Source of the DNA: Flavobacterium galactosidilyticum
Lineage (GTDB): Bacteria > Bacteroidota > Bacteroidia > Flavobacteriales > Flavobacteriaceae
Length of the DNA stretch: 64,000 bases
Direction of reading: 5' to 3'
Assembly (NCBI RefSeq): GCF_020911945.1
Contig: NZ_CP087135.1
Location: 1,972,001-2,036,000 of the forward strand
In this document: piece after piece, positions 57,333 through 64,000 of the stretch
How positions within the stretch are numbered: the stretch's first letter is position 1
How the letters are laid out: each line of letters starts with the position of its first letter
The notes under the pieces: generated by a model
Seen by the model: the letters and a program-made list of their open reading frames with translations, nothing else
What the model was told of the DNA's origin: nothing
The model's database searches: none
Program-made: the position numbers and the translations under genes

Positions 57333-57836
57333 ATGAATCTAAATCTACTTCGTACCTTATTGCTTGGAGCTATTATGATTACTATGAATTCGTGTTCTTC
57401 AGATTCTTCTGAAAACCAAGCGAATGCTACAGCTGTACAAAAAGTGGTTGACTATTCTTATAATTCGATAGAGTTAGAGACTATGGAGTTGATTAATGCT
57501 CATAGAGTTAGTATCGGTTTAAATCGTTTGGAAAAAATAAACCATATGTCATACAAGTCAGAGGAGCATGATAATTATATGATTGCAAACAATGTTGTAA
57601 ATCATAATGATTTTGTTGCTCGCTCAGAAAATATCATGAAAACTTTGGGAGCTAAAGCGGTGAGTGAAAACATTGCTTATAATTACAAAACACCAAAAGC
57701 AGTTTTAGATGCTTGGTTGGCTAGTCCTGGACATAAAGTAAATATTGAAGGTAATTTTACGCATTTTGGAATTGCAATCAAAGAAAATCCGGCAAACGGT
57801 AGAAAGTATTACACTAATATCTTTGCTAAAATTTAA
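57333..57836 (+). CDS. CAP/SCP-domain lipoprotein, copy 1
   Basis: 167 residues. Lipoprotein signal with Cys21 (MITMNSCSSDSS). The CAP (SCP/PR-1, YkwD-like) domain spans about 45-167: ELINAHRVSIGLNRLEKI, the HNDFVARSENIM segment, VSENIAYNYK, DAWLASPGHKVNIEG and FTHFGIAIKE. Bacterial CAP proteins are exported and of uncertain biochemical role. It has a second copy 1164 bp downstream with 11 differences by eye. Confidence 0.9.
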   Translation: MNLNLLRTLLLGAIMITMNSCSSDSSENQANATAVQKVVDYSYNSIELETMELINAHRVSIGLNRLEKINHMSYKSEEHDNYMIANNVVNHNDFVARSENIMKTLGAKAVSENIAYNYKTPKAVLDAWLASPGHKVNIEGNFTHFGIAIKENPANGRKYYTNIFAKI

Positions 57837-57856
57837 GTTGAGTTTGTTTATATTTG

Positions 57857-57894
57857 AAAGGCTGTCTTATCCCCAAAAGACAGCCTTTTATTTT
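57857..57894 (+). terminator. Terminator after CAP copy 1
   Basis: AAAGGCTGTCTT pairs with AAAAGACAGCCTTT around ATCCCC, followed by a T-run. The same hairpin is duplicated at 59021-59058. Confidence 0.85.
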
Positions 57895-58333
57895 TTGTAG
57901 AAATGACAAAACAGGTATTAGTACTAACTGCAATTCAATAAACGGTAGTGCTAACACCGAAAATTCTAATCTTTGTTTTTTTTTGGTACAAATAAGAGCG
58001 GTAAGTGGTCAGAAAAAGAATTGCGCAAAAGAACACCATAAATATTTCAAATAATTTTTTCGAATTTCGGCTAGACGCAGGTAAATTGAGTGTCATAGTG
58101 TCAAACAAAACTAAGGTAATTCTTTCTGCTGTTTTTTTTTAGAAGAAAATTTAAAACAGCTCGAAATTGATTATGAAGGAATTGTCATTCCAAGACCGGA
58201 ACATTGTGGCGGATTTTTAGTAACGCCTTTATCCGTAGAATTTTGGCAAGGAAGGCCGAATCGATTACATGACAGAATTAGATATACCAGCCAAGAAGAT
58301 TATTCATGGAAAATCGAACGTTTATCGTCTTAA
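57895..58333 (+). pseudogene. pdxH: Decayed duplicate of the 3' part of pdxH
   Basis: Corresponds to 56731-57169 shifted by 1164. The first 200 bases are heavily changed, with stops in all useful frames and a lengthened T-run. From 58141 the sequence is close to pdxH again and ends intact as [20 protein letters not shown]...SWKIERLSS. It lacks the N-terminal third and any start, so it cannot make an oxidase. Confidence 0.85.
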
Positions 58334-58496
58334 TGTAGGTTATTTATTATAATAGTATTTTTATTATGTAGTTCATCGGTTATTTTTGGTATTTAAACGA
58401 TAAAATAATTATGTTTGACGAAGAAAGTAAAATATACTATTGATTTTTTAAAGTTGTTTGCCCCACAATCTACTTTAAGTTTAAACTACTACAGTT

Positions 58497-59000
58497 ATGA
58501 ATCTAAATCTACTTCGTACCTTATTGCTAGGAGCTATTATGATTACTATGAATTCATGTTCTTCAGATTCTTCTGAAAACCAAGTGAATCCTACAGCTGT
58601 AGAAAGAGTCGTTAATTATTCTTATAATTCGATAGAGTTAGAGACTATGGATTTGATTAATGCTCATAGAGTTAGTATCGGTTTAAATCGTTTGGAAAAA
58701 ATCAACCATATGTCATACAAGTCAGAGGAGCATGATAATTATATGATTGCAAACAATGTTTTTAATCATAATGATTTTGTTGCTCGCTCAGAAAATATCA
58801 TGAGGACTTTACGAGCTAAAGCGGTGAGTGAGAACATTGCTTATAATTACAAAACGCCAAAAGCAGTTTTAGATGCTTGGTTAGCTAGTCCTGGTCACAA
58901 AGTAAATATTGAAGGTGATTTCACCCATTTTGGAATTGCAATCAAAGAAGATCCGGCAAATGGTAGAAAGTATTATACTAATATCTTTGCTAAAATTTAA
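58497..59000 (+). CDS. CAP/SCP-domain lipoprotein, copy 2
   Basis: 167 residues, same architecture as copy 1: lipobox Cys21 and CAP domain 45-167. Differences from copy 1 counted by eye: 11, mostly conservative or in the linker after the lipobox (QVNPTAVERVVN versus QANATAVQKVVD), plus V to F and G to R in the domain. The reading frame is intact although the neighbouring pdxH copy has decayed, which suggests that the protein is still selected. Its own terminator is duplicated with it. Confidence 0.9.
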   Translation: MNLNLLRTLLLGAIMITMNSCSSDSSENQVNPTAVERVVNYSYNSIELETMDLINAHRVSIGLNRLEKINHMSYKSEEHDNYMIANNVFNHNDFVARSENIMRTLRAKAVSENIAYNYKTPKAVLDAWLASPGHKVNIEGDFTHFGIAIKEDPANGRKYYTNIFAKI

Positions 59001-59020
59001 GTTGAGTTTGTTTATATTTG

Positions 59021-59060
59021 AAAGGCTGTCTTATCCCCAAAAGACAGCCTTTTATTTTTT
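59021..59060 (+). terminator. Terminator after CAP copy 2
   Basis: Same stem as at 57857: AAAGGCTGTCTT and AAGACAGCCTTTT with a T-run, 20 bases past the stop. Confidence 0.85.
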
Positions 59061-59465
59061 AGAGCAATCCCAAACCACTTATTTTTAGTAGCCATAGTCC
59101 GAAAAAAAAAAGATATGATTTTTTTTTACAGTTTATTAGCAGTTGAGGTATGATTTTGCTGGCTATTAATCGCATCTTGCCTTAAAACCTGCCCTTTTTA
59201 TGCTCATAGCTGATAGTAGCTAGCTTAAAGTTCTCTTATTGGCTACTTATCAGTCTAAATTAGTTTCTACAACACGTCGTGTTATTAACCATGCTATATT
59301 CTTCTAAGTGTTTATCCATTTTGATTTAATATAAAGCCAATCTACACTTGCGTGAATAGGGCAGAGGCGGTCTTTGGGTTGTCCTTTTAATGATCTGTTT
59401 AGCACTAAAACTTATAGGCTACGAAAAGGTGTCTAGATTCTAAATTAGCTTTGAATTTTGGCTAT
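59061..59465. other. Intergenic region, non-coding
   Basis: About 400 bases without a usable reading frame on either strand. It contains the perfect palindrome AACACGTCGTGTT (59271-59283). The base composition is a little higher in GC than other spacers, so it may be remains of a lost gene or element, but no transposase or repeat ends are recognisable. Confidence 0.4.
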
Positions 59466-59496
59466 AAAAAAAGGCTGTCTTTCCGGACAGCCTTTT
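59466..59496 (-). terminator. Terminator of the OmpA/PorP genes
   Basis: AAGGCTGTC and GGACAGCCTT form a stem around TTTCC, with an A-run on the left that gives a U-tract on the minus strand. It lies 19 bases beyond the OmpA-family stop. The arms are close to those of the CAP-gene terminators. Confidence 0.85.
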
Positions 59497-59514
59497 AATC
59501 TTAATTAGTTTCTT

Positions 59515-61455
59515 CTATAAAGCAGTGATGATAAATTCACTTCTTCGGTTCATTTGGTGTTCTGCTTCTGTACATTCCACATTGTCAGCACATTTATTAA
59601 CTAACTGCGTTTCACCATATCCTTTTCCAGTTAATCGGTTTGGATTGATACCATTTTTAATTAACCAGTTGATAGTCGATTTAGCTCTTCTTTCAGATAA
59701 CGCTTGATTGTATTTAAATGTTTGTCTACTATCAGTATGAGAACGAATATCTAACTTCATCGCTGGATTTTGATTCAATACATCTAGTATTTTTTCTAAA
59801 TCAAGTGCTGCTTCTCTTCTAATATTTGATTTGTCTAAATCAAAATAAATCATTTTAATTTTGAAGCATTTACCAAGATCATCTCCTATACTTACAATAC
59901 ATTTTTCATTTTCTAGTGCAATAGGTAAGTATGTTTTTCCATTTTCACTAGCTATTGTAATCTTTTCTTCTTTTGTCTTGTAATCTTGTTTTTGTGCTCT
60001 TACATAATATGTTTTTCCACACTCAACAGCAAAAGAATATGCTCCTTTATCATCAGAAGTAGTTGTACTAACATTGTTAAATTGGCTATCAAATAACGTT
60101 ACTTTACTTCCAGGAAGTATTTTTGCAGTAGCAAAATCTGTAATTTCTCCATGTAATAACTGTTGACAAGTAATTCTTCTTTCTTCTAAAAATTTATAAA
60201 TATCATCATAACCCTTTCCTCCATCTTTGTTCGAACTAAAAAAACCTCTTCTCGATTTTGTTTCAATTAAATAAGCAAAATCATCTTTTGGAGAATTTAT
60301 ATCAGAACCTAAATTTTGCACATCTCCAAAAGAGCCGTTTGGATTAATAGTAGTTACGAATACGTCTAATCCGCCTAAACCTGGATGACCATCAGATGCG
60401 AAATACAATTCATTCTCATCACTTACAAATGGAAAGGTTTCTCTTCCTTCGGTGTTAATTGTATTCCCCAAATTTTCGGGAGTTCCATAAGTGCCATCAC
60501 TGTTAATTTTTACTTTAAACAAATCAGATTGTCCTAAAGTTCCGGGCATATCTGAAGCAAAATAAAGGGTATTTCCGTCAGGACTTAGTGCAGGGTGTGC
60601 TACGCTGTAATTGTCGCTATTAAAAGGAAGTTCTGTTATTTTAGTCCATTTCTCATTTTCTAAAGTAGCTTTATATATTTTTATTAAGGTTACTTTATTT
60701 GCATCTTTTCCTTTTTTACCGTCTAAAAAGTTATTTCTTGTAAAGTAGATTGTTTTTCCATCTTTACTAAAAATAGGAGTAGACTCATTGAATCTCGACT
60801 TTATGTTAGCATCAAACTTTTGAGTTTTACCTGGAGTCATGTCTTCTCCTAAAGTAGCTGAATATAAATTCGTGAAATGTTGATTCGTCCATTTGTGTTT
60901 TCTTTGTCCTAGACTTCCTGTATCTCGTGCTGATGCAAATACGATTTCATTACCGTTTATCGCAGTTCCGTAATCAGAATACTCAGAGTTTACTCCAGCA
61001 TCTTCAATTTTATACCTTCCAGAATTAGCTTTTATCGCATCAAGATAGTTTACATTTTTCATAAACAGTTTTCCGCGACTATCATTTCCCGATTTTTGAT
61101 TGAATAGTTTTAGATATTCGTTAGCTTTATCATTTTCGCCAACCGATCTCAAAGAATTTGCATAGCGGAAATAATATTCTGCTTCTAAATCGCCAGTATT
61201 CATTGCGAATAATTCGCCATACCATTTCGATGCTTTTTCAAGCTCACCGTTGAAGAAGTAAGAATTTCCTAAATTTTTAAAGAGGTCCACTGATTTGTAC
61301 CCTTTTTCAGCAACTTTTTCATAGGTTTTTATTGCGTCAATATAAGCGTATTTTTCGTACTGTTTTTCCGCTGCTTTAACCTTTGCTTCTTGAGCGTATA
61401 TATTCGATGAAAAAGCGAATATTAATGTGATATAAAGAAGTATATTATTTTTCAT
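59515..61455 (-). CDS. OmpA-family protein with TPR, PD40 repeats and carboxypeptidase-like domain (PorE/SprE-type neighbour)
   Basis: 646 residues. Signal peptide (MKNNILLYITLIFAFSSNIYAQ); TPR helices at about 25-130 (YAYIDAIKTYEKVAEKGY); WD40-like PD40 strands at about 160-420 (TPIFSKDGKTIYFTRNN, HPALSPDGNTLYFASDMPG, FPFVSDENELYFASDGHPG); a carboxypeptidase-regulatory-like domain (430-510); and an OmpA peptidoglycan-binding domain (YFDLDKSNIRREAALDLE...RSHTDSR). This architecture accompanies PorP/SprF proteins in type IX secretion and gliding systems and may anchor the outer-membrane complex to peptidoglycan. It starts 11 bases after the PorP gene. Confidence 0.92.
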   Translation of the reverse strand: MKNNILLYITLIFAFSSNIYAQEAKVKAAEKQYEKYAYIDAIKTYEKVAEKGYKSVDLFKNLGNSYFFNGELEKASKWYGELFAMNTGDLEAEYYFRYANSLRSVGENDKANEYLKLFNQKSGNDSRGKLFMKNVNYLDAIKANSGRYKIEDAGVNSEYSDYGTAINGNEIVFASARDTGSLGQRKHKWTNQHFTNLYSATLGEDMTPGKTQKFDANIKSRFNESTPIFSKDGKTIYFTRNNFLDGKKGKDANKVTLIKIYKATLENEKWTKITELPFNSDNYSVAHPALSPDGNTLYFASDMPGTLGQSDLFKVKINSDGTYGTPENLGNTINTEGRETFPFVSDENELYFASDGHPGLGGLDVFVTTINPNGSFGDVQNLGSDINSPKDDFAYLIETKSRRGFFSSNKDGGKGYDDIYKFLEERRITCQQLLHGEITDFATAKILPGSKVTLFDSQFNNVSTTTSDDKGAYSFAVECGKTYYVRAQKQDYKTKEEKITIASENGKTYLPIALENEKCIVSIGDDLGKCFKIKMIYFDLDKSNIRREAALDLEKILDVLNQNPAMKLDIRSHTDSRQTFKYNQALSERRAKSTINWLIKNGINPNRLTGKGYGETQLVNKCADNVECTEAEHQMNRRSEFIITAL

Positions 61456-61466
61456 ACTATTTGTTT

Positions 61467-62384
61467 TTAGAAGAATCGTGGAGTTGTGATTTTATCATTG
61501 TTTTTGAATATTTCATAACGCAAGAATATTTCATGTGAACCAGAATTATAATTATTTAATTTGGTTGTCTCGCGGTCATATCCGTAACCTATGTACATTC
61601 CGTCAGAAACTTGAAAACCTACCATTGCACTCAAAGCAGCACTCCATCTATAAGCAAGTCCAATAGTGAATTTCTCGCTAAACATGAAGTTTCCTGAGAT
61701 ATCTAGTTGAAGTGGAGCTCCTACGACCATTTTAGAAAGAACAGCTGGTTTGAATTTTACTTCACTACTTAAATCGAATACATAACCTGCCATCAAATAG
61801 TAGTTTATTTTTTCTTTGAAAATAGCTACTTCATTGTCATCGTAGCGATTTGATTCAATAAAATTTGGAATCGAAAACCCTATGTATGCTTTATCTGAAT
61901 GCAAGTAAAGACCAGCTCCAATATTTGGTGAAAATTCATTCTTTATATTCTGCATAGAAGGATCTAATGGGAAAGCATCTACAGGATTCAATTTTGTCAT
62001 GTCTAAATTGAATAGATTAGCGGTAGCTTTCATACCAAACGAAAGTTTATAATTCTCCGATGTAGGAATAGTATATGATAAATCAGCAGAAATAGTATTT
62101 TCATTCGTTGGCCCAATTTTATCATTGATAAAGGTAACACCTAAACCTAAGTTGCTATCATTTAAAGGAGTGTTTATAGAAGCTACATTAGTAACTGGAG
62201 CTCCATCTAAACCTACCCACTGGGTTCTATGTAAAGCAAAAATACTCATTGCTCCTCTAGAACCTGCGTATGCTGGATTGACATTAATTGTGTTATACAT
62301 GTATTGTGTATATTGAGCATCTTGTTGTGCAAAACTCACAAAAGCTGTAAACATCAAAAAGATTAAAAATATTTTTGTTCTCAT
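61467..62384 (-). CDS. PorP/SprF family type IX secretion system membrane protein
   Basis: 305 residues. Signal peptide ending in VSFAQQDAQYTQYMYNTI; the Q-YMYN start, NPAYAGSRG and SIFALHRTQWVGLDGAP are the hallmark of PorP/SprF proteins. The rest is a beta-barrel with alternating strands. PorP/SprF proteins are outer-membrane partners needed for surface attachment of particular T9SS cargo. The adhesin gene lies directly upstream, and the OmpA-type gene 11 bases downstream, so this locus is a dedicated cargo/PorP/OmpA set. Confidence 0.94.
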   Translation of the reverse strand: MRTKIFLIFLMFTAFVSFAQQDAQYTQYMYNTINVNPAYAGSRGAMSIFALHRTQWVGLDGAPVTNVASINTPLNDSNLGLGVTFINDKIGPTNENTISADLSYTIPTSENYKLSFGMKATANLFNLDMTKLNPVDAFPLDPSMQNIKNEFSPNIGAGLYLHSDKAYIGFSIPNFIESNRYDDNEVAIFKEKINYYLMAGYVFDLSSEVKFKPAVLSKMVVGAPLQLDISGNFMFSEKFTIGLAYRWSAALSAMVGFQVSDGMYIGYGYDRETTKLNNYNSGSHEIFLRYEIFKNNDKITTPRFF

Positions 62385-62484
62385 AGTAGTTTTATTGTTG
62401 GGGTTAAACTAGTTCCTTTGAAAGACATACAATTCCGATTAGAATAATGTTATTAGTGCTAAATGTATTAGCTAATTCTATATT

Positions 62485-62524
62485 TTAATCCTGAGGAAAA
62501 TTTAGTAATCCTCAGGATTTAAAA
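62485..62524 (-). terminator. Hairpin after the adhesin gene
   Basis: AATCCTGAGGA and TCCTCAGGATT form an 11-bp stem with an 11-base loop, 11 bases beyond the adhesin stop. The tail is only moderately T-rich, so the following porP gene may be partly read through. Confidence 0.7.
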
Positions 62525-62534
62525 TTAGTTAAAA

Positions 62535-64000
62535 TTATTTGGTAAGGTATAAGTACCCGTCCTTTTTATTAGTTTGAATATCACCATTTCCATCAACGGA
62601 AGTGTAATTTAAAATGTAGAAATACGTTCCAGTTGGTAAACCAGTCGATTGGCTAATAGTTGTTCTTCCACGAGAGATACCTTCGAAATTATTACTTTGG
62701 TTGTTATAGTTTTTAGTTTCAAAAACTAATACACCCCAGCGGTTATAAATTTCAACTGTATTCTCAGGATAACAAGAAGTATCACCAATGTTATCAATTG
62801 TAAATACATCATTTATTCCGTCTCCATTTGGAGAGAAGGCATTATGAACTAGAATTGTTCCACAACCTAATACTAGAGACTTTTCAACATCTACAGAGTC
62901 TGAAGCGCTGATACTAGTGTTATTTGGCGTAAATCCATTTGCAGTAGCAGTATTAGAAACAGTATTATTTACTAGATCAATTTTAGTTATCGTATAGTTT
63001 TCGTTAAATAGTTGAGAACGACCAGGTGCTAAGCTTGCTATAGTTGTACTCAATCCAGTTAATGGGTCAGTTACTAGTATTTGATACAAGGATACAGTAC
63101 CCGTGTTTTTCACTTCGATAGTATAACTAATTACATCTCCTGCTAAACTATAACCATCTGTCGAAGCGGTTTTAACAACTTCTAATTTTGCACTTTGTAC
63201 TAATGGAGTAGTAGTAGGCGTATCATTTTCTACAGTAGTTCCAGAAATATCTTTCACATCTTTTCCGTTAGGATCTTTACCAGTTGCTAGAGCCGAGTTA
63301 GTCACTTTACCAGCATCAACATCAGCTTGAGTAAGGATATATGTTCCAGTTACTGTTGCATTTGCTCCAGCAAGGAGAGAAGCGATTGGGCTATTCGTGA
63401 TAGTCAATCCTGGCATTGGATCGGCAATAGCGATATTAGTAACTGTTACATTTCCAGTGTTTGTTACTGTGAAACTATAATTGATTTTTTCACCCGCTTG
63501 AGCAAAACCATCATTATTAGTGTCAGCAAACACGCCTTTTTTCACCAAGACAATACTTCCTTTTTGCGTTAGCGGAGTGTCAGTAGGGGTGTTGTTATCA
63601 ACTGAAGTACCAGAGATATCTGTTACGTCATTTCCTTTTGGATCTTGAGCCGTAGCTAAAGCCGTGTTGACTACTTTGCCCGCATCGATATCGGCCTGAG
63701 TAATGGTGTACGTTCCTTTGATAGTGGCATTAGAAGCGCCTACTGCAAGAGTTGCAATTGGGTTTCCAGTAATGGTTAAACCTACCATTGGATCAGTTAC
63801 TACTACATTCGTAAGCGAAGTATTTCCAGTATTGGTTACTGCAAAAGTATAAGTGATTACATCACCCACTTTACCCGTTCCACTCACTGTTGCTGTTTTC
63901 ACAAGAGCAATACTTGGATTTTGCGTTAGCGGAGTGTCAGTAGGGGTGTTGTTATCAACTGAAGTACCAGAGATATCTGTTATGTCATTTCCTTTTGGAT
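62535..64000 (-). CDS. T9SS type B surface adhesin with tandem DUF11-like repeats (5' end missing)
   Basis: The frame is open to the right edge, so the N-terminus is outside the window; 488 codons are visible. It is built from repeated DUF11/DUF7507-type beta domains of about 119 to 123 residues (GDVITYTFAVTNTGNTSLTNV, ...VDNNTPTDTPLTQ). The C-terminal CHU_C/gliding motility-associated domain begins at ILVHNAFSPNGDGINDVF and ends GYLYLTK, the signature of type B T9SS cargo. It is probably secreted and bound to the surface by the PorP/SprF protein encoded next. Two DNA repeat units (63560-63660 and 63917-64000) are nearly identical. Confidence 0.93.
   Translation of the reverse strand, partial: PKGNDITDISGTSVDNNTPTDTPLTQNPSIALVKTATVSGTGKVGDVITYTFAVTNTGNTSLTNVVVTDPMVGLTITGNPIATLAVGASNATIKGTYTITQADIDAGKVVNTALATAQDPKGNDVTDISGTSVDNNTPTDTPLTQKGSIVLVKKGVFADTNNDGFAQAGEKINYSFTVTNTGNVTVTNIAIADPMPGLTITNSPIASLLAGANATVTGTYILTQADVDAGKVTNSALATGKDPNGKDVKDISGTTVENDTPTTTPLVQSAKLEVVKTASTDGYSLAGDVISYTIEVKNTGTVSLYQILVTDPLTGLSTTIASLAPGRSQLFNENYTITKIDLVNNTVSNTATANGFTPNNTSISASDSVDVEKSLVLGCGTILVHNAFSPNGDGINDVFTIDNIGDTSCYPENTVEIYNRWGVLVFETKNYNNQSNNFEGISRGRTTISQSTGLPTGTYFYILNYTSVDGNGDIQTNKKDGYLYLTK

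Larger units (their letters stand above)
56731..57894 (+). repeat. Tandem duplication, unit 1
   Basis: Unit of 1164 bp covering the 3' part of pdxH, its spacer, the first CAP gene and its terminator. The same sequence recurs at an exact offset of +1164 (stop codon of pdxH 57167 to 58331, CAP start 57333 to 58497, terminator 57861 to 59025). The left edge is approximate because the older copy has diverged. Confidence 0.85.
57895..59058 (+). repeat. Tandem duplication, unit 2
   Basis: Second 1164-bp unit with the pdxH fragment, the second CAP gene and its terminator. The right edge is clear: the copies match through TTTTATTTTTT after the hairpin and differ directly after it. Confidence 0.85.

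Noticed and set aside
57854..58054. 66-codon frame between the CAP copies
   Set aside because: It starts inside a terminator and runs through the decayed pdxH duplicate.
59061..59465. Possible insertion-sequence or tRNA remnant in the non-coding gap
   Set aside because: A palindrome is present but no transposase frame, terminal repeats or cloverleaf could be identified.

Overview
The window looks like chromosomal DNA of a gliding Bacteroidota bacterium, most likely Flavobacterium or a close relative. The DNA is AT-rich and intergenic regions carry the Bacteroidota promoter signature (TTG, about 20 bases, TAnnTTTG). Ribosome binding sites are weak. There is a type IX secretion/gliding locus (CHU_C-type adhesin, PorP/SprF, OmpA with PD40 repeats), many short lipoproteins, a fused IcmF mutase and a TonB-dependent receptor with a carboxypeptidase-regulatory-like N-terminus. 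No rRNA, tRNA, CRISPR array, intact insertion sequence or prophage was seen.

Layout. 1-3.4 kb: S15-type hydrolase (5' end off the window) and ammonium transporter. 3.4-8.2 kb: three-gene operon of two exported amidohydrolase-like proteins and a PH-domain protein. 8.4-13.3 kb: YifB/ComM ATPase, BamE-like lipoprotein, DEAD-box helicase, zinc metallopeptidase. 13.4-21.5 kb: very large hybrid histidine kinase, membrane protein, aldehyde dehydrogenase, and a panB/RluA-type pair. 22-25.1 kb: operon of membrane proteins (two VTT/DedA-like, TerC) ending in a zinc-ribbon protein. 25.4-32.5 kb: a frameshifted lipoprotein gene, PepSY protein plus siderophore-type receptor, DNA topoisomerase III, DUF6265-like lipoprotein. 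32.8-39.4 kb: coiled-coil histidine kinase, prfA, and an AraC/response regulator/CHASE3-kinase operon. 39.9-44.6 kb: pyrF, BtuF-like protein, alpha/beta hydrolase, purU, DUF4197 lipoprotein. 44.8-52.8 kb: icmF, serine dehydratase, M14 carboxypeptidase. 53-59 kb: small lipoprotein, pyrR-pyrB, rnz, pdxH and tandemly duplicated CAP-domain lipoproteins. 59.5-64 kb: the T9SS adhesin locus, running off the right edge.

Functional themes are envelope and secretion (T9SS, TonB receptor, lipoproteins), signalling (three histidine kinases), pyrimidine synthesis (pyrF and pyrR-pyrB, with similar promoters) and housekeeping (prfA, topB, rnz, panB, purU, pdxH).

Two small genes were found by reading the complementary strand of intergenic regions: a 45-residue protein (41598-41735) with a full promoter, and a 57-residue lipoprotein (53025-53198). 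Starts were moved inward for prfA, pyrF, the AraC regulator, the DUF4197 lipoprotein and the 110-residue protein after pyrB. The most interesting non-coding content is a dispersed family of structured repeats resembling the Flavo-1 RNA motif (four copies), a different three-way-junction element at 48448-48542, and a 1164-bp tandem duplication in which a copied pdxH end is decaying while the CAP gene is kept. I found no convincing new defence or other multi-gene system; the findings are mostly small-scale.
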